Shown here in pieces: positions 17,680-26,626 of a stretch of DNA of 64,000 nucleotides. Below the pieces are notes generated by a model that saw only the letters and a program-made list of their open reading frames with translations, was not told the DNA's origin and did not search any database. The translations under genes were made by a program, and so were the position numbers. The stretch lies in the NCBI RefSeq assembly GCF_900112485.1, contig NZ_FOMG01000003.1:124001-188000 (forward strand). The letters are read 5' to 3'. The first letter of the stretch is position 1, and each line of letters starts with the position of its first letter. The stretch is from Clostridium uliginosum (GTDB taxonomy: Bacteria > Bacillota > Clostridia > Clostridiales > Clostridiaceae).

Positions 17680-18768
17680 TTATTTATAAAGTGATTGTTT
17701 TAAATCTTCAATTAAATCATCTGGATCTTCAATTCCAACAGAAAAACGAACAAGACTATCTTTTATTCCAAGTTTCTCTCTTTGTTTTACCGGAATAGAA
17801 GCATGTGTCATAGCAGCAGGAAGGCAAACTAAACTTTCAACACCACCTAAACTTTCCGCAAGAGCTATCATTTTAACGTTATTAACAAGTTTATGTGCTA
17901 GCTCAGATGTTTCAAATTCAAAAGAAATCATAGCTCCAATATTTGGATAGTAGATTCTTTTGATTTCAGGTACTGTAGATAGAAATTCAACTATTTTTTT
18001 AGCGTTACTTTGAGAACGATCAATTCTAATAGCAAGAGTTTTAATACCTCTGATTAATAGGAAACTATCTTGAGGTCCGAGTACTGCCCCTACAGAATTT
18101 TGTAAGAAAGCAATGCGTTCACTTAATTCTGGATTAGAAGTTACAACTAATCCAGCAACAACATCACTATGTCCACCAAGATATTTTGTTGCACTATGCA
18201 CTACTATATCAATACCATGTTCAATAGGACGTTGTAGATAAGGTGTTAAAAATGTATTATCAACAACTGATATAATATTATGCTTTTTAGCAATTTTTGA
18301 AATAGCACTTAAATCACTTAATTTCATTAATGGATTAGTAGGAGTTTCCACAAAAATTGCCTTAGTATTTGATTTTATAGCATCTTCTATTTCATCTAAA
18401 TTAGAAGTGTTTACCAATGAATAGGTAATGCCAAGATTGCTAAATACTTTGTCTATTACACGGAAAGTTCCCCCATAAACATTATCTGATAATAAAAGAT
18501 GATCACCAGAATTAAATAACATAATAACTGTAGATAAAGCAGCTAGACCAGAAGCAAAAGCAAAACCAGAATGCCCACCTTCAAGATCGGAAATTAATTT
18601 TTCTAGAGATTCTCTAGTAGGATTTCCAGTTCTAGCATATTCATAGCCTTTATGAACTCCCACACTTTCTTGTCTAAAAGTCGATGTTTGATATATTGGA
18701 ATATTAACTGCTCCAGTAGAAATATCTTCACTAATTCCACCGTGTATTACTTTTGAATAAAAATTCAT
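17680..18768 (-). CDS. mccB: Cystathionine gamma-lyase / homocysteine lyase
   Basis: 362 residues. Fold-type I PLP enzyme of the Cys/Met metabolism family: YARTGNPTRESLE, FASGLAALST, VDNTF, HSATKYLGGHSD with the Schiff-base lysine, and SLGGVESLVCLPAAMTHAS. Together with the downstream MccA fusion it converts homocysteine to cysteine via cystathionine. ATG at 18,768 is chosen over 18,786 because GGAGG sits seven bases before it. No SAM or T-box leader is visible upstream, unlike metY; the region to 19,131 holds a shortened element B copy. Confidence 0.9.
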   Translation of the reverse strand: MNFYSKVIHGGISEDISTGAVNIPIYQTSTFRQESVGVHKGYEYARTGNPTRESLEKLISDLEGGHSGFAFASGLAALSTVIMLFNSGDHLLLSDNVYGGTFRVIDKVFSNLGITYSLVNTSNLDEIEDAIKSNTKAIFVETPTNPLMKLSDLSAISKIAKKHNIISVVDNTFLTPYLQRPIEHGIDIVVHSATKYLGGHSDVVAGLVVTSNPELSERIAFLQNSVGAVLGPQDSFLLIRGIKTLAIRIDRSQSNAKKIVEFLSTVPEIKRIYYPNIGAMISFEFETSELAHKLVNNVKMIALAESLGGVESLVCLPAAMTHASIPVKQREKLGIKDSLVRFSVGIEDPDDLIEDLKQSLYK

Positions 18769-18920
18769 ATTTATATCCTCCTTCATAGAAGTGTTTTAAT
18801 TATATTTTTTACAAAAAAAAATGATAAATGATTTATAGGAATTATACATCAGATTTAATTCCTTGTAAACATATTAATTTACTATGAATTAAAAATAATT
18901 TTTAATAGATGATAAAATAT

Positions 18921-18981
18921 AAAAATAACAAGTCAGTATGCTAGTCTATTTTGCATCTTTAACTTGTTATTTTCTTTTATA
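18921..18981. repeat. Shortened element B copy
   Basis: AAATAACAAGTCAGTATGCT plus AGTCTATTTTGCATC on the left is joined directly to the right arm CTTTAACTTGTTATTTT. The AGGCAT ends are not visible. It forms a hairpin in the divergent mccB / phosphohexomutase intergenic region, where it could affect either promoter. Confidence 0.65.
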
Positions 18982-19131
18982 TTGTTAAGTTTTATACAAA
19001 TGATGGTAATAATAATATAAAAAGGGGTAATTTTATAGTATAATAACATTATCATTTAATTATAATGTTTGAATTTTTATATGATAACTTATTCAAAGAA
19101 TACTATAGGGTTAGAAAATAGGGAGGATAAT

Positions 19132-20646
19132 ATGAGTAATAAACATTTGTATAATTTACAAAATGAAACTGACATTAGAGGGATTGCATTAAAAAACAAT
19201 GAAAAAGAAGTGACATTAACTAATGAAGAAGTAAAGGCAATTACAATAGGTTTTTATAAGTGGATGTTAAATAGAAGTAAAACAAAAAATCTAAAGATTT
19301 CAGTAGGAATGGATTCTAGGTTAACAGGAAATGAATTTAAGCATACTATTATAAGAACATTAGTTAGTTTTGGAGCGACTGTATACGATTGTAATGTTAG
19401 TACTACACCAGCTATGTTTATGACAACAGTTATAAGTGAATATAAATGTGATGGTGCAATAATGATTACAGCAAGTCATCTTCCATATTATTATAATGGA
19501 ATTAAGTTCTTTACTGAAAAAGGAGGACTTGAAAAAGAAGATATAAAAGAAATTTTGGATTTAGCTTGTAATGAAAAAGATAATAAATTATTTATAGGAG
19601 AAATTGAAACAAGACGATTAACTCGCTCAAAGCCACTTATTGATGATTATTCTAAAATTTTAGTTGAAAAGATACGAAAAGAAGTTGATTCAAAAGAAGA
19701 TTACAACAAGCCTTTAAAAGGATTGAATATAATCGTAGATGCTGGAAATGGAGCAGGGGGATTTTTCAAAGAAAAAGTTTTAGAAGAGGTAGGAGCTAAT
19801 ACCAAAGGGAGTCAATTTATAGAACCAGATGGTACATTTCCAAACCACATTCCAAATCCAGAGAACAAAGAAGCAATGGAATCTATAAGTAAAGCTGTAC
19901 TTGAAAATAATTGTGATTTAGGAATTATATTTGATACTGATGTAGATAGAGCAGCTTTAGTTGGTAGAGATGGAAAATTTATAAATAAGAATGCATTGAT
20001 CGCAGTTATTTCTGCAATTGTATTAGAAGAACATAAAGGAACAACTATTGTAACAGATTCAGTAACTTCTGATGGTTTAGGAGAATTTATAGAAAATTTA
20101 GGTGGAAAACATCATAGATTTAAAAGAGGATATAAGAATGTAATAAATGAAGCTATAAGATTAAATAAAGAAGGAGAAGAATGCCATATAGCAATTGAAA
20201 CATCTGGGCATGCAGCTATTAAGGAAAATTATTTTTTAGATGATGGTGCATATTTAATATCTAAAATATTAGTAAAGGTAGCTAAACTAAATAGTCAAGG
20301 TAAGACTATTGAAGATCTAATATTAGAATTAAAAGTACCTGAGGAAGAAAATGAAATAAGAATTAAAATTAATGGAGAAAATTATAAGGAATGTGCAAAT
20401 AAAATATTAAAGGAACTAGAGAATCTAGTTAACAATAGTGATAATATGAAATTTGCATCAAATAATTATGATGGTTTAAGAGTTATATGTAATAGCAGTT
20501 TAGGGGATGGATGGTTCCTATTAAGATTATCGTTACATGAACCTCTAATTGTTATTAATATAGAATCGAATAAAAAGGGTGGGGTTCAAGAGATAATCTC
20601 TTTCCTTAGAGAATTTTTAAAAGGATATGATTTAAGTGAATTTTAA
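19132..20646 (+). CDS. Phosphomannomutase / phosphoglucomutase
   Basis: 504 residues. Alpha-D-phosphohexomutase family, interconverting hexose 1- and 6-phosphates for glycan precursor supply. Visible: TDIRGIA at the N-terminus, the phosphoserine loop TASHLP with Ser115, metal loop DTDVDR at 268-273, the sugar-recognition stretch ETSGHAA, and a C-terminal phosphate-binding domain with NYDGLRV. ATG at 19,132 has GGGAGG six bases upstream; the longer frame from 19,069 lacks a ribosome site. A family of this size (PMM/PGM, ~500 residues) is common in clostridia. Substrate preference cannot be fixed from sequence. Monocistronic, with a terminator at 20,786. Confidence 0.88.
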   Translation: MSNKHLYNLQNETDIRGIALKNNEKEVTLTNEEVKAITIGFYKWMLNRSKTKNLKISVGMDSRLTGNEFKHTIIRTLVSFGATVYDCNVSTTPAMFMTTVISEYKCDGAIMITASHLPYYYNGIKFFTEKGGLEKEDIKEILDLACNEKDNKLFIGEIETRRLTRSKPLIDDYSKILVEKIRKEVDSKEDYNKPLKGLNIIVDAGNGAGGFFKEKVLEEVGANTKGSQFIEPDGTFPNHIPNPENKEAMESISKAVLENNCDLGIIFDTDVDRAALVGRDGKFINKNALIAVISAIVLEEHKGTTIVTDSVTSDGLGEFIENLGGKHHRFKRGYKNVINEAIRLNKEGEECHIAIETSGHAAIKENYFLDDGAYLISKILVKVAKLNSQGKTIEDLILELKVPEEENEIRIKINGENYKECANKILKELENLVNNSDNMKFASNNYDGLRVICNSSLGDGWFLLRLSLHEPLIVINIESNKKGGVQEIISFLREFLKGYDLSEF

Positions 20647-20785
20647 AATATAATTAATGATGATATACAGTAGGAAAATAAATCATAATTACAGGTTAAA
20701 TGTTAATTTTTTAACTATATTGGTAAATATATTAATTAAAAGAATATTTTAATTATATAAATAAAGAAATTTATAATAAAAACTA

Positions 20786-20838
20786 AGGATAGGCACTTAT
20801 ACTATAGATATAAAGTATAAGTGTCTATATTTTTATAT
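20786..20838 (+). terminator. Terminator after the phosphohexomutase gene
   Basis: ATAGGCACTTATACT pairs with AGTATAAGTGTCTAT and is followed by ATTTTTATA. The remaining bases to 21,095 are AT-rich with no recognisable gene. Confidence 0.7.
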
Positions 20839-21095
20839 TAATATAAATTTCATTTAAATGTTTACAAAAAATATGTATTAATAAAAATAATAATATTAAA
20901 TAAAAAAAATAGATTGAAGAATTTCATAGATTATGTTAATATTTTAACAAAGATATTCTTAATGAAAAATTACGTGGAGGGGTTGCTAGGCAAGAAAATA
21001 TTTATGCTAATTATTAATAAATAATATTCGTTGTTATGTTGGGCATATGTTAACTGTTATAAGGTTAATATCATTTTTATAGACCTTAAAATATT

Positions 21096-21158
21096 TTAGG
21101 CACATTAAAAAAATATATGACACATCTTGGACCTATTATTTTCTTTCATGTGCCTTAT
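21096..21158. repeat. Short element B-like repeat upstream of the FNT gene
   Basis: TTAGGCACAT at the left and ATGTGCCTTA at the right, 63 bases apart, with a diverged interior. It ends 20 bases before the FNT start codon, so it lies in that gene's 5' leader. Confidence 0.6.
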
Positions 21159-21178
21159 AAAAACAAAAGGAGAGAGAT

Positions 21179-21940
21179 ATGTATATTAGTGATATGGATG
21201 TAATTTCAAACACAGCAAGGAATAAATATAATCTATCAAAAGATAAACCTATAAAATATCTTACTAGATCAATAGTAGCAGGTTTCTATTTAGTGGTAGC
21301 GATAATACTGTCTTACACAACAGGAGCAGTTCTGTATACTAATTATCCAGAAATATCTAGAATTATGGTTGCAGCTACATTTTCTATAGCTTTAGCACTG
21401 ATTGTATTTTTAGGTGGAGAACTATTTACAGGAAATAACTTAGTTATGGGTATGGGCTTCTTCGCTAAAAGCTGTAACTTTAAAATGGTATTAAGAGTAT
21501 GGATATTAAGTTATTTAGGAAATCTTATAGGTGCAATAATAATATCATTTTTATTTGTAAAAAGTGGGGCATCAATGGGGTTAATTAAAGATTATGTTGC
21601 TAATATAGTTAATGTAAAATTAAATTTATCAGCAACAGAAATGTTTTTAAGAGGAGTATTGTGTAATTTTATGGTTTGTCTAGGTGTTTTATCTACCATA
21701 AGGTTAAAATCGGAAAGTGGAAAATTAATAATGATGTTTTGGTGTGTGTTTGGTTTTGTAATTGCAGGATTTGAACATAGTATAGCTAATATGGGCATCT
21801 TTTCTATAGCATATTTTGTATTAGGTGGACTACCTGTAGGATTAATGTTAAACAATCTACTGTGGGTAACACTTGGAAATATTGTAGGCGGTGCAGTATT
21901 ATTAGCATTACCATTAAAACTTATGAGTGTTGATGAATAA
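21179..21940 (+). CDS. Formate/nitrite transporter (FNT) family channel
   Basis: 253 residues with six membrane segments. FNT signatures are present: GGELFTGNNLVMGMG in the TM2 re-entrant half, and GFEHSIANM in the TM5 half carrying the central pore histidine. Members move formate, nitrite, hydrosulphide or short-chain acids. Formate exchange fits a pyruvate-formate-lyase containing anaerobe, but nitrite or hydrosulphide cannot be excluded. AGGAGAG before the ATG. Terminator at 22,069. Confidence 0.88.
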   Translation: MYISDMDVISNTARNKYNLSKDKPIKYLTRSIVAGFYLVVAIILSYTTGAVLYTNYPEISRIMVAATFSIALALIVFLGGELFTGNNLVMGMGFFAKSCNFKMVLRVWILSYLGNLIGAIIISFLFVKSGASMGLIKDYVANIVNVKLNLSATEMFLRGVLCNFMVCLGVLSTIRLKSESGKLIMMFWCVFGFVIAGFEHSIANMGIFSIAYFVLGGLPVGLMLNNLLWVTLGNIVGGAVLLALPLKLMSVDE

Positions 21941-22068
21941 TGTCAGGTAACTTTAGAATTATATGGAATTTATCGATGAGTAATATTTTATTTTATCTGA
22001 TTTTGGGAGTAACGACAAGATATAAATTATAGTAGTTAAAGGAAATTCAGAGTAAGAGTTTATAAAAA

Positions 22069-22125
22069 ATAAGTGTTATAAATATATTGGGCTTTAGCCT
22101 AAATGTTTGTAACACTTTTTATTTT
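22069..22125 (+). terminator. Terminator after the FNT gene
   Basis: AAGTGTTATAAA pairs with TTTGTAACACTT around an inner GGCTTTAGCC hairpin and is followed by TTTATTTTAT. Confidence 0.7.
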
Positions 22126-22224
22126 ATTTGAGATGTTTTAAATATGATACATTACAGACTTAGACAGTTTAAAGTTTGCGTGGTAATATAAAAAAGATAA
22201 GTAAATGGAATAGATGGTGAGTGT

Positions 22225-22641
22225 GTGATTAAGATAAAATTAGATAAAAATAAAAAAGGACAAATCCTTTTTAAATTAGGAATTACAAAAGAGCAAGAAT
22301 GTAATTTGTTATTTAAAAGAGCTATTATAGAATCTAAAAAAATAAAGGGAAGTTATAATTATGAAGTACCATTAAGATTTTTTATTCCTATATTTAAAAA
22401 TATAGGTAAAGAACAATTAATTTTAGATCAAAAAAGTATAGCATCCTATTTAGAGTTTTCAGATTATTGTGATGAAAATTATTATACTGATGTAGAGCCA
22501 ACGGTGAATTATATGAAAAAATGGAGAGAAGAAGGATGTCCTATTATCTATAGAGTTACTATAGATAGAGATGACTATAGTATTGAGAAAAAAGCTGTAT
22601 TTAAAAAACCAAAAATCTTTTTTGAAGACTGTACTTCTTAG
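22225..22641 (+). CDS. Hypothetical protein, 138 residues
   Basis: Not recognised. Begins with GTG at 22,225; the upstream GATGGTGAG is a weak ribosome site. Lys/Glu-rich, soluble, no signal peptide or membrane segment. An N-terminal beta/alpha segment (MIKIKLDKNKKGQILFKLG) is followed by a region with many aromatic and acidic residues (DYCDENYYTDVEPTVNYM). The stop overlaps a long hairpin. Codon use and length look like a real gene, but there is no functional clue from neighbours. Confidence 0.55.
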   Translation: MIKIKLDKNKKGQILFKLGITKEQECNLLFKRAIIESKKIKGSYNYEVPLRFFIPIFKNIGKEQLILDQKSIASYLEFSDYCDENYYTDVEPTVNYMKKWREEGCPIIYRVTIDRDDYSIEKKAVFKKPKIFFEDCTS

Positions 22642-22715
22642 ATTATAAGTTGTTCCAAATGTGCTTGTTTAAAGCTTGCCGTTGAAGCAAGCACTTTGGG
22701 TACAACTTGTAATCT
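22641..22715. terminator. Long bidirectional hairpin between convergent genes
   Basis: AGATTATAAGTTGTTCC with ATGTGCTTG on the left pairs with CAAGCACTT and GGTACAACTTGTAATCT on the right. It lies between the convergent hypothetical gene and the HutD-like gene and likely terminates both. Confidence 0.6.
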
Positions 22716-22801
22716 TATAAGTACCAATCAAAATCTTCAGTAAGTGTATGAGCTTTATTTTGGTTAGCTTATAGTATAACTAAAATTCTCATTGTGAGTA
22801 T

Positions 22802-23422
22802 CTATGAATGATAAATTATGCTTACGATTATATCAGTTATTTCTTCAGATGTATTAGAAAAAGTTAATTGAGGGATGTTATTTGAATTAACAGTATAATT
22901 CAGGCATAGTAAATCAGCATTTTCAATCATAAAAATTTTATTATTTATTTTAGATTTAAAACCTCCATTTAAGGCATAAAAACAAATTGATTCAATTGGC
23001 GTATTACATGAAGGCTTAACTATAAATTTAGTCTCTTTTAAGGGATTAATGTGTAAGTGAATTAATTCCCCATGATAGTTCTCCTTTGTCATTAAATTAA
23101 AAACAGAAGCTTTTCCATAAGTTTTAGTTTTCCAGTCACCCATAAATATATCTTGATCAAATGGATTAAGTGTTTTTGAATATTTATTTTCGTGCTCAAG
23201 AGTTATCTTACCTTCAGTAACCATAAAATTTCTTGATACATTTGGTAAATTACTAAAATTAGATTCTAGTATATCTATTCTAGCAACACCAAGTCTCCAT
23301 AAAAAGTTTCTACTTGCATAATCAGAACCAATAGGGTATGTAATAAGTTCTGTAGCCATTCCACCAGACCAAATTGTTGGAGTGTAACTTTCTTTTTTTA
23401 TTAATTTAATATCATAATTCAA
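22802..23422 (-). CDS. HutD/Ves family protein
   Basis: 206 residues. Matches the HutD (Ves) cupin-like family: W.GG.ATELITYP near residue 18, FLWRLGVARID, FSNLPNVSRNFMV and a late NADLLCLNY. HutD is associated with histidine utilisation in other bacteria, and Ves with environmental stress, but the biochemical role is unclear; no hut genes are nearby. The start is TTG at 23,422, six bases after GGAGGG, which is better placed than any ATG. Confidence 0.8.
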   Translation of the reverse strand: MNYDIKLIKKESYTPTIWSGGMATELITYPIGSDYASRNFLWRLGVARIDILESNFSNLPNVSRNFMVTEGKITLEHENKYSKTLNPFDQDIFMGDWKTKTYGKASVFNLMTKENYHGELIHLHINPLKETKFIVKPSCNTPIESICFYALNGGFKSKINNKIFMIENADLLCLNYTVNSNNIPQLTFSNTSEEITDIIVSIIYHS

Positions 23423-23544
23423 ATATAGCCCTCCTTTTTTATAAGCATTTTAAATATATTTTACTATAAGATTCTTAAACAGATATTGATATTTACAAAA
23501 TAAATTAGATTGAGGGATATTAATTTTCTAGATATATTTAAAAA

Positions 23545-23606
23545 AATAACAAGTCAGTATACTAGTCTGTTATGCGTCATATTTATTTAGTTGTTTTTTT
23601 TGAAGA
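23545..23606. repeat. Element B fragment
   Basis: AAATAACAAGTCAGTATACT plus AGTCTGTTATGCGTCATA, joined to a degenerate right arm (TTTAGTTGTTTTTTTTG). Located between the divergent hutD-like and 5-formyl-THF cyclo-ligase genes. Confidence 0.6.
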
Positions 23607-23753
23607 AACTTTATTAATTTTAGACAGTTACTAACTACAATGATAAAATATAAACAAAAATTAATGTTATTAATAAAAAATAGTGTAAGAATAAGAAATA
23701 ATATTATTATGTGATAATAATATTATTGTAAAGTTTATAGGAGGTTAAAAGTC

Positions 23754-24341
23754 ATGAGTATATTAGATAAAAAGAGGGAACTTAGAAAAAATATTTTAAA
23801 GATTCGTAGAGAAATTGATCTAAAAGAAAAAAATGAATTTGATAAGATAATAGAAAATAAATTCTATGAAAGCGCGTTTTATAAACATAGTAAAAATCTA
23901 TTTATTTATATATCTTATGAATCAGAAATTGAGACAAAAGATATAATAAAAAAAGCTTTAAAAGATGGTAAGAATATTTATATACCAAGAATTGAGGATG
24001 ACACTAAGGTAATGGATGTAGTTAAAATAGTATCTTTAGATAATTTAGTTGAAAATAAGTATGGTATTTTAGAACCTGCAAAAGATGAATTAGCGGTTGA
24101 TCCTAATGAGTTTGATTTAATTATTATGCCAGGGGTTGCCTTTGATAAAACTGGTGGAAGAATGGGATATGGAGCAGGATATTACGATAAATATTTAAAA
24201 AAAATTGTAAAACCAGTAAGTAAAGTAGCCTTTGCTTATGATTTTCAAGTAATAAATGAAGTTCCAATAGATAGTCATGATATTCCAATTAACTATATTT
24301 TAACTGAAAGAGAAAATATAGAATGTGGTAAAAAATTATAA
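23754..24341 (+). CDS. 5-formyltetrahydrofolate cyclo-ligase
   Basis: 195 residues, the normal size. ATP-dependent conversion of 5-formyl-THF to 5,10-methenyl-THF. Visible: N-terminal KRELRKNILKIRREI, the ISYESEIET strand, KNIYIPRIE, and the C-terminal ATP/folate loop MPGVAFDKTGGRMGYGAGYYD that defines the family. GGAGG upstream of the ATG at 23,754. The SAM-riboswitch metY gene follows from its own promoter, so the two are not necessarily in one unit, though folate one-carbon units feed methionine synthesis. Confidence 0.92.
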   Translation: MSILDKKRELRKNILKIRREIDLKEKNEFDKIIENKFYESAFYKHSKNLFIYISYESEIETKDIIKKALKDGKNIYIPRIEDDTKVMDVVKIVSLDNLVENKYGILEPAKDELAVDPNEFDLIIMPGVAFDKTGGRMGYGAGYYDKYLKKIVKPVSKVAFAYDFQVINEVPIDSHDIPINYILTERENIECGKKL

Positions 24342-24347
24342 ATATTA

Positions 24348-24375
24348 TTGCAAATATATTAAATTAGAGTATAAT
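24348..24375 (+). promoter_or_regulatory. Promoter of the SAM-I leader / metY
   Basis: TTGCAA (24,348) and TATAAT (24,370) separated by 16 bases. Transcription would start near 24,382, just before the riboswitch. Confidence 0.65.
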
Positions 24376-24385
24376 AAAAACATAT

Positions 24386-24575
24386 TAATCTGTTATTAAG
24401 AATGGTGGAGGGACTGGCCCGATGAAACCTAGCAACAGCTAACTATCATAAGTTAGAATTGTGCTAAATCCTGCAGGTATTTACCTGAAAGATAAGAGAT
24501 GCATAATAGTTATATTACAAAAATGTTTTTATAAGCTATTTCTCTATCTAAATGAAGAGGAATAGCTTTTTATAT
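24386..24575 (+). ncRNA. SAM-I (S-box) riboswitch with terminator, upstream of metY
   Basis: Carries the diagnostic GGAGGGACTGGCCCGATGAA core, then ACCTAGCAAC, the variable arm, GTGCTAAATCCTGCAGG and GAAAGATAAGAGATG closing the four-way junction. About 30 bases later AAGCTATTTCTCT pairs with AGAGGAATAGCTTTTT (24,532-24,575) as the terminator. SAM binding should favour termination and shut off metY when SAM is abundant. Confidence 0.93.
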
Positions 24576-24654
24576 TTTATATAATTTAATAGAAAATTAA
24601 TGTATATATATTAAGTTGATTTTTTATTTAAATATTTTTAGGGGGGCTATATTT

Positions 24655-25920
24655 ATGAATATCGAAACAAAATGCTTACACGAAGGATATCATCCAAAGA
24701 ATGGAGAACCTGTAGCATTACCAATTTATCAAAGTACAACTTATAGATATGATAGTACAGATGCAATAGGAAAATTATTTGACTTAAGTGCAGAAGGTTA
24801 TATGTATTCTCGTATTTCAAATCCAACAGTTTGTGCTGTTGAAGATAAAATAGCATCATTGGAAGGTGGTGTAGGTGCACTTTGTACAACATCAGGTCAA
24901 GCTGCTTCATTAATAAGTATATTGAATATTCTTAGTGCGGGAGATCATATTGTAAGTGCTGCAACTGTATATGGAGGAACAATTAATCTTTTTGCAGTAA
25001 CACTTAAGAAATTCGGAATAGAGTGTACATTTGTTGATGCTGATGCATCAGAAGAAGAATTACAAAAAGCATTTAAAATAAATACAAAAGTGGTTTTTGG
25101 GGAGACTATTGCTAATCCTGCAATTGCAATATTTGATATTGAAAAGTTTGCAAAAATTGCACATAAAAATAAAGTTCCACTTATTGTAGATAATACATTT
25201 GCGACACCTATTCTTTGCAGACCTATAGAGTTTGGTGCAGATATAGTTATTCATTCTACAAGTAAGTACATGGATGGACACGCAATACAATTAGGCGGAG
25301 TAATTGTTGATAGTGGAAATTTTGATTGGAAAAATGGTAAATTCAAAGAATTTACAGAACCAGATGAATCTTATCATGGAGTAGTGTATACTGAGCAATT
25401 TGGAAAATCTGCATATATTGCAAAAGCAAGAGTTCAACTTATGAGAGACTTAGGAGCATATCCATCTGCCAATGCAGCATTTCTTCTAAACTTAGGACTT
25501 GAAAGTCTTCCGGTTAGAATAGAAAAACACTGCAAGAATGCAGAAGTAATAGCTAAGTATTTAAATTCATGTGATAAGGTTGAATTCGTTAATTATCCAA
25601 CTCTTGAAGGAAATAAATATAATGATTTAGCTAGAAAGTACTTGCCAAAAGGATGTAGTGGGGTAATTTCATTTTCTATTAAAGGTGGCCGTGAGGATGC
25701 AATTATATTTATGGACAGCTTAAAATTAGCAGAAAATGTAGTTCATGTTGCAGATATTCGTACATGTGTACTTCATCCAGCAAGTTCAACACATCGTCAA
25801 CTTACAGATGATCAACTTGTAGCAGCTGGTATAACTCCAGGACTAATTAGATTATCAGTAGGATTAGAGAATATAGAAGATATATTAGAGGATGTTAAAC
25901 AAGCATTAAACCAAATTTAA
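24655..25920 (+). CDS. metY: O-acetylhomoserine sulfhydrylase
   Basis: 421 residues. Fold-type I PLP enzyme making homocysteine from O-acetylhomoserine and sulphide. Features: IYQSTTYRYD, YMYSRISNPT, TTSGQAAS, FGETIANPAI, VDNTFATP, HSTSKYMDGH with the PLP Lys204, and the long MetY-type insertion and C-terminal part (HPASSTHRQLTDDQL). Length and these insertions separate it from the shorter MccB-type lyase at 17,680. The ATG at 24,655 follows GGGGGG; the longer frame from 24,616 has no ribosome site. Controlled by the SAM-I riboswitch just upstream, which supports the methionine-biosynthesis role. Confidence 0.93.
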   Translation: MNIETKCLHEGYHPKNGEPVALPIYQSTTYRYDSTDAIGKLFDLSAEGYMYSRISNPTVCAVEDKIASLEGGVGALCTTSGQAASLISILNILSAGDHIVSAATVYGGTINLFAVTLKKFGIECTFVDADASEEELQKAFKINTKVVFGETIANPAIAIFDIEKFAKIAHKNKVPLIVDNTFATPILCRPIEFGADIVIHSTSKYMDGHAIQLGGVIVDSGNFDWKNGKFKEFTEPDESYHGVVYTEQFGKSAYIAKARVQLMRDLGAYPSANAAFLLNLGLESLPVRIEKHCKNAEVIAKYLNSCDKVEFVNYPTLEGNKYNDLARKYLPKGCSGVISFSIKGGREDAIIFMDSLKLAENVVHVADIRTCVLHPASSTHRQLTDDQLVAAGITPGLIRLSVGLENIEDILEDVKQALNQI

Positions 25921-25963
25921 AACATATAACTTGATAGATATGTATACTTTAAGGAGGCAAACT

Positions 25964-26494
25964 ATGAAAGTCTTAGAAACTGAGAGACTGATATTAAGGC
26001 CTTGGACAATAGACGATTTAGAAGATTTTTATGAATACGCAAAAAATCCTAATATCGGTCCAAATGCAGGTTGGGAACCACACTCAAATAAAGAAGATTC
26101 TAAAAAAATATTAGAATTATTTATAGAAAAAGATGAGACATGGGCTATAGTATACAAAGAAAATGATAAGGTTATTGGTTCAATAGGTCTTCATACTGAT
26201 GAAAAGAGAAACGGAATAAACTCAAATATGCTTGGATATGTCCTTTCAGAAGAATATTGGGGAAAAGGTATTATGACTGAAGCGGTAAAATGCGTAATTA
26301 AATATGCATTTGAAGAAATAAAACTAGATATTTTATCCGTATGTCATTATACTTTCAATAATCGTTCAAAGAGAGTAATAGAAAAGTGTGGATTTAAGTA
26401 TGAGGGTACAATAAGATGTGCAAAAAAGCTATATGATACTAGAATTGTAGATGAAGTTTGTTATTCAATTTTAAAGGAAGAATACTTTAATTAA
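25964..26494 (+). CDS. GNAT acetyltransferase, RimJ/RimL type
   Basis: 176 residues. Typical RimJ/RimL-like GNAT: ETERLILRPWTIDDLEDFY at the start, VIGSIGLH, the acetyl-CoA loop EEYWGKGIMTEAV and the end helix NNRSKRVIEKCGFKYEG. It probably acetylates a ribosomal protein N-terminus or a small amine. AAGGAGG seven bases before the ATG at 25,964 fixes the start. It follows metY by 43 bases, so it may be read through from the S-box transcript. Confidence 0.88.
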   Translation: MKVLETERLILRPWTIDDLEDFYEYAKNPNIGPNAGWEPHSNKEDSKKILELFIEKDETWAIVYKENDKVIGSIGLHTDEKRNGINSNMLGYVLSEEYWGKGIMTEAVKCVIKYAFEEIKLDILSVCHYTFNNRSKRVIEKCGFKYEGTIRCAKKLYDTRIVDEVCYSILKEEYFN

Positions 26495-26530
26495 AATAGA
26501 ACCTAATTAAAAAAATATATATCAAATATA

Positions 26531-26602
26531 GAAATGGGGGAAGACTTTTGTTTTAATGTTGCATTAGTAGCAATTTATAACAAATGCCTTCCCCTCATTT
26601 CG
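26531..26602. terminator. Hairpin between convergent GNAT and thrS genes
   Basis: GAAATGGGGGAAG pairs with CTTCCCCTCATTTC around a ~45-base loop. It is placed where both genes end, so a shared terminator or a small repeat is likely. Confidence 0.5.
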
Positions 26603-26626
26603 GAAGTTTATATGATATAATATTTT

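Noticed and set aside
18769..18920. S-box or T-box leader before mccB
   Set aside because: Neither the GGAGGGACTGGCCC core nor a GGTGG-type T-box could be found on the minus strand.
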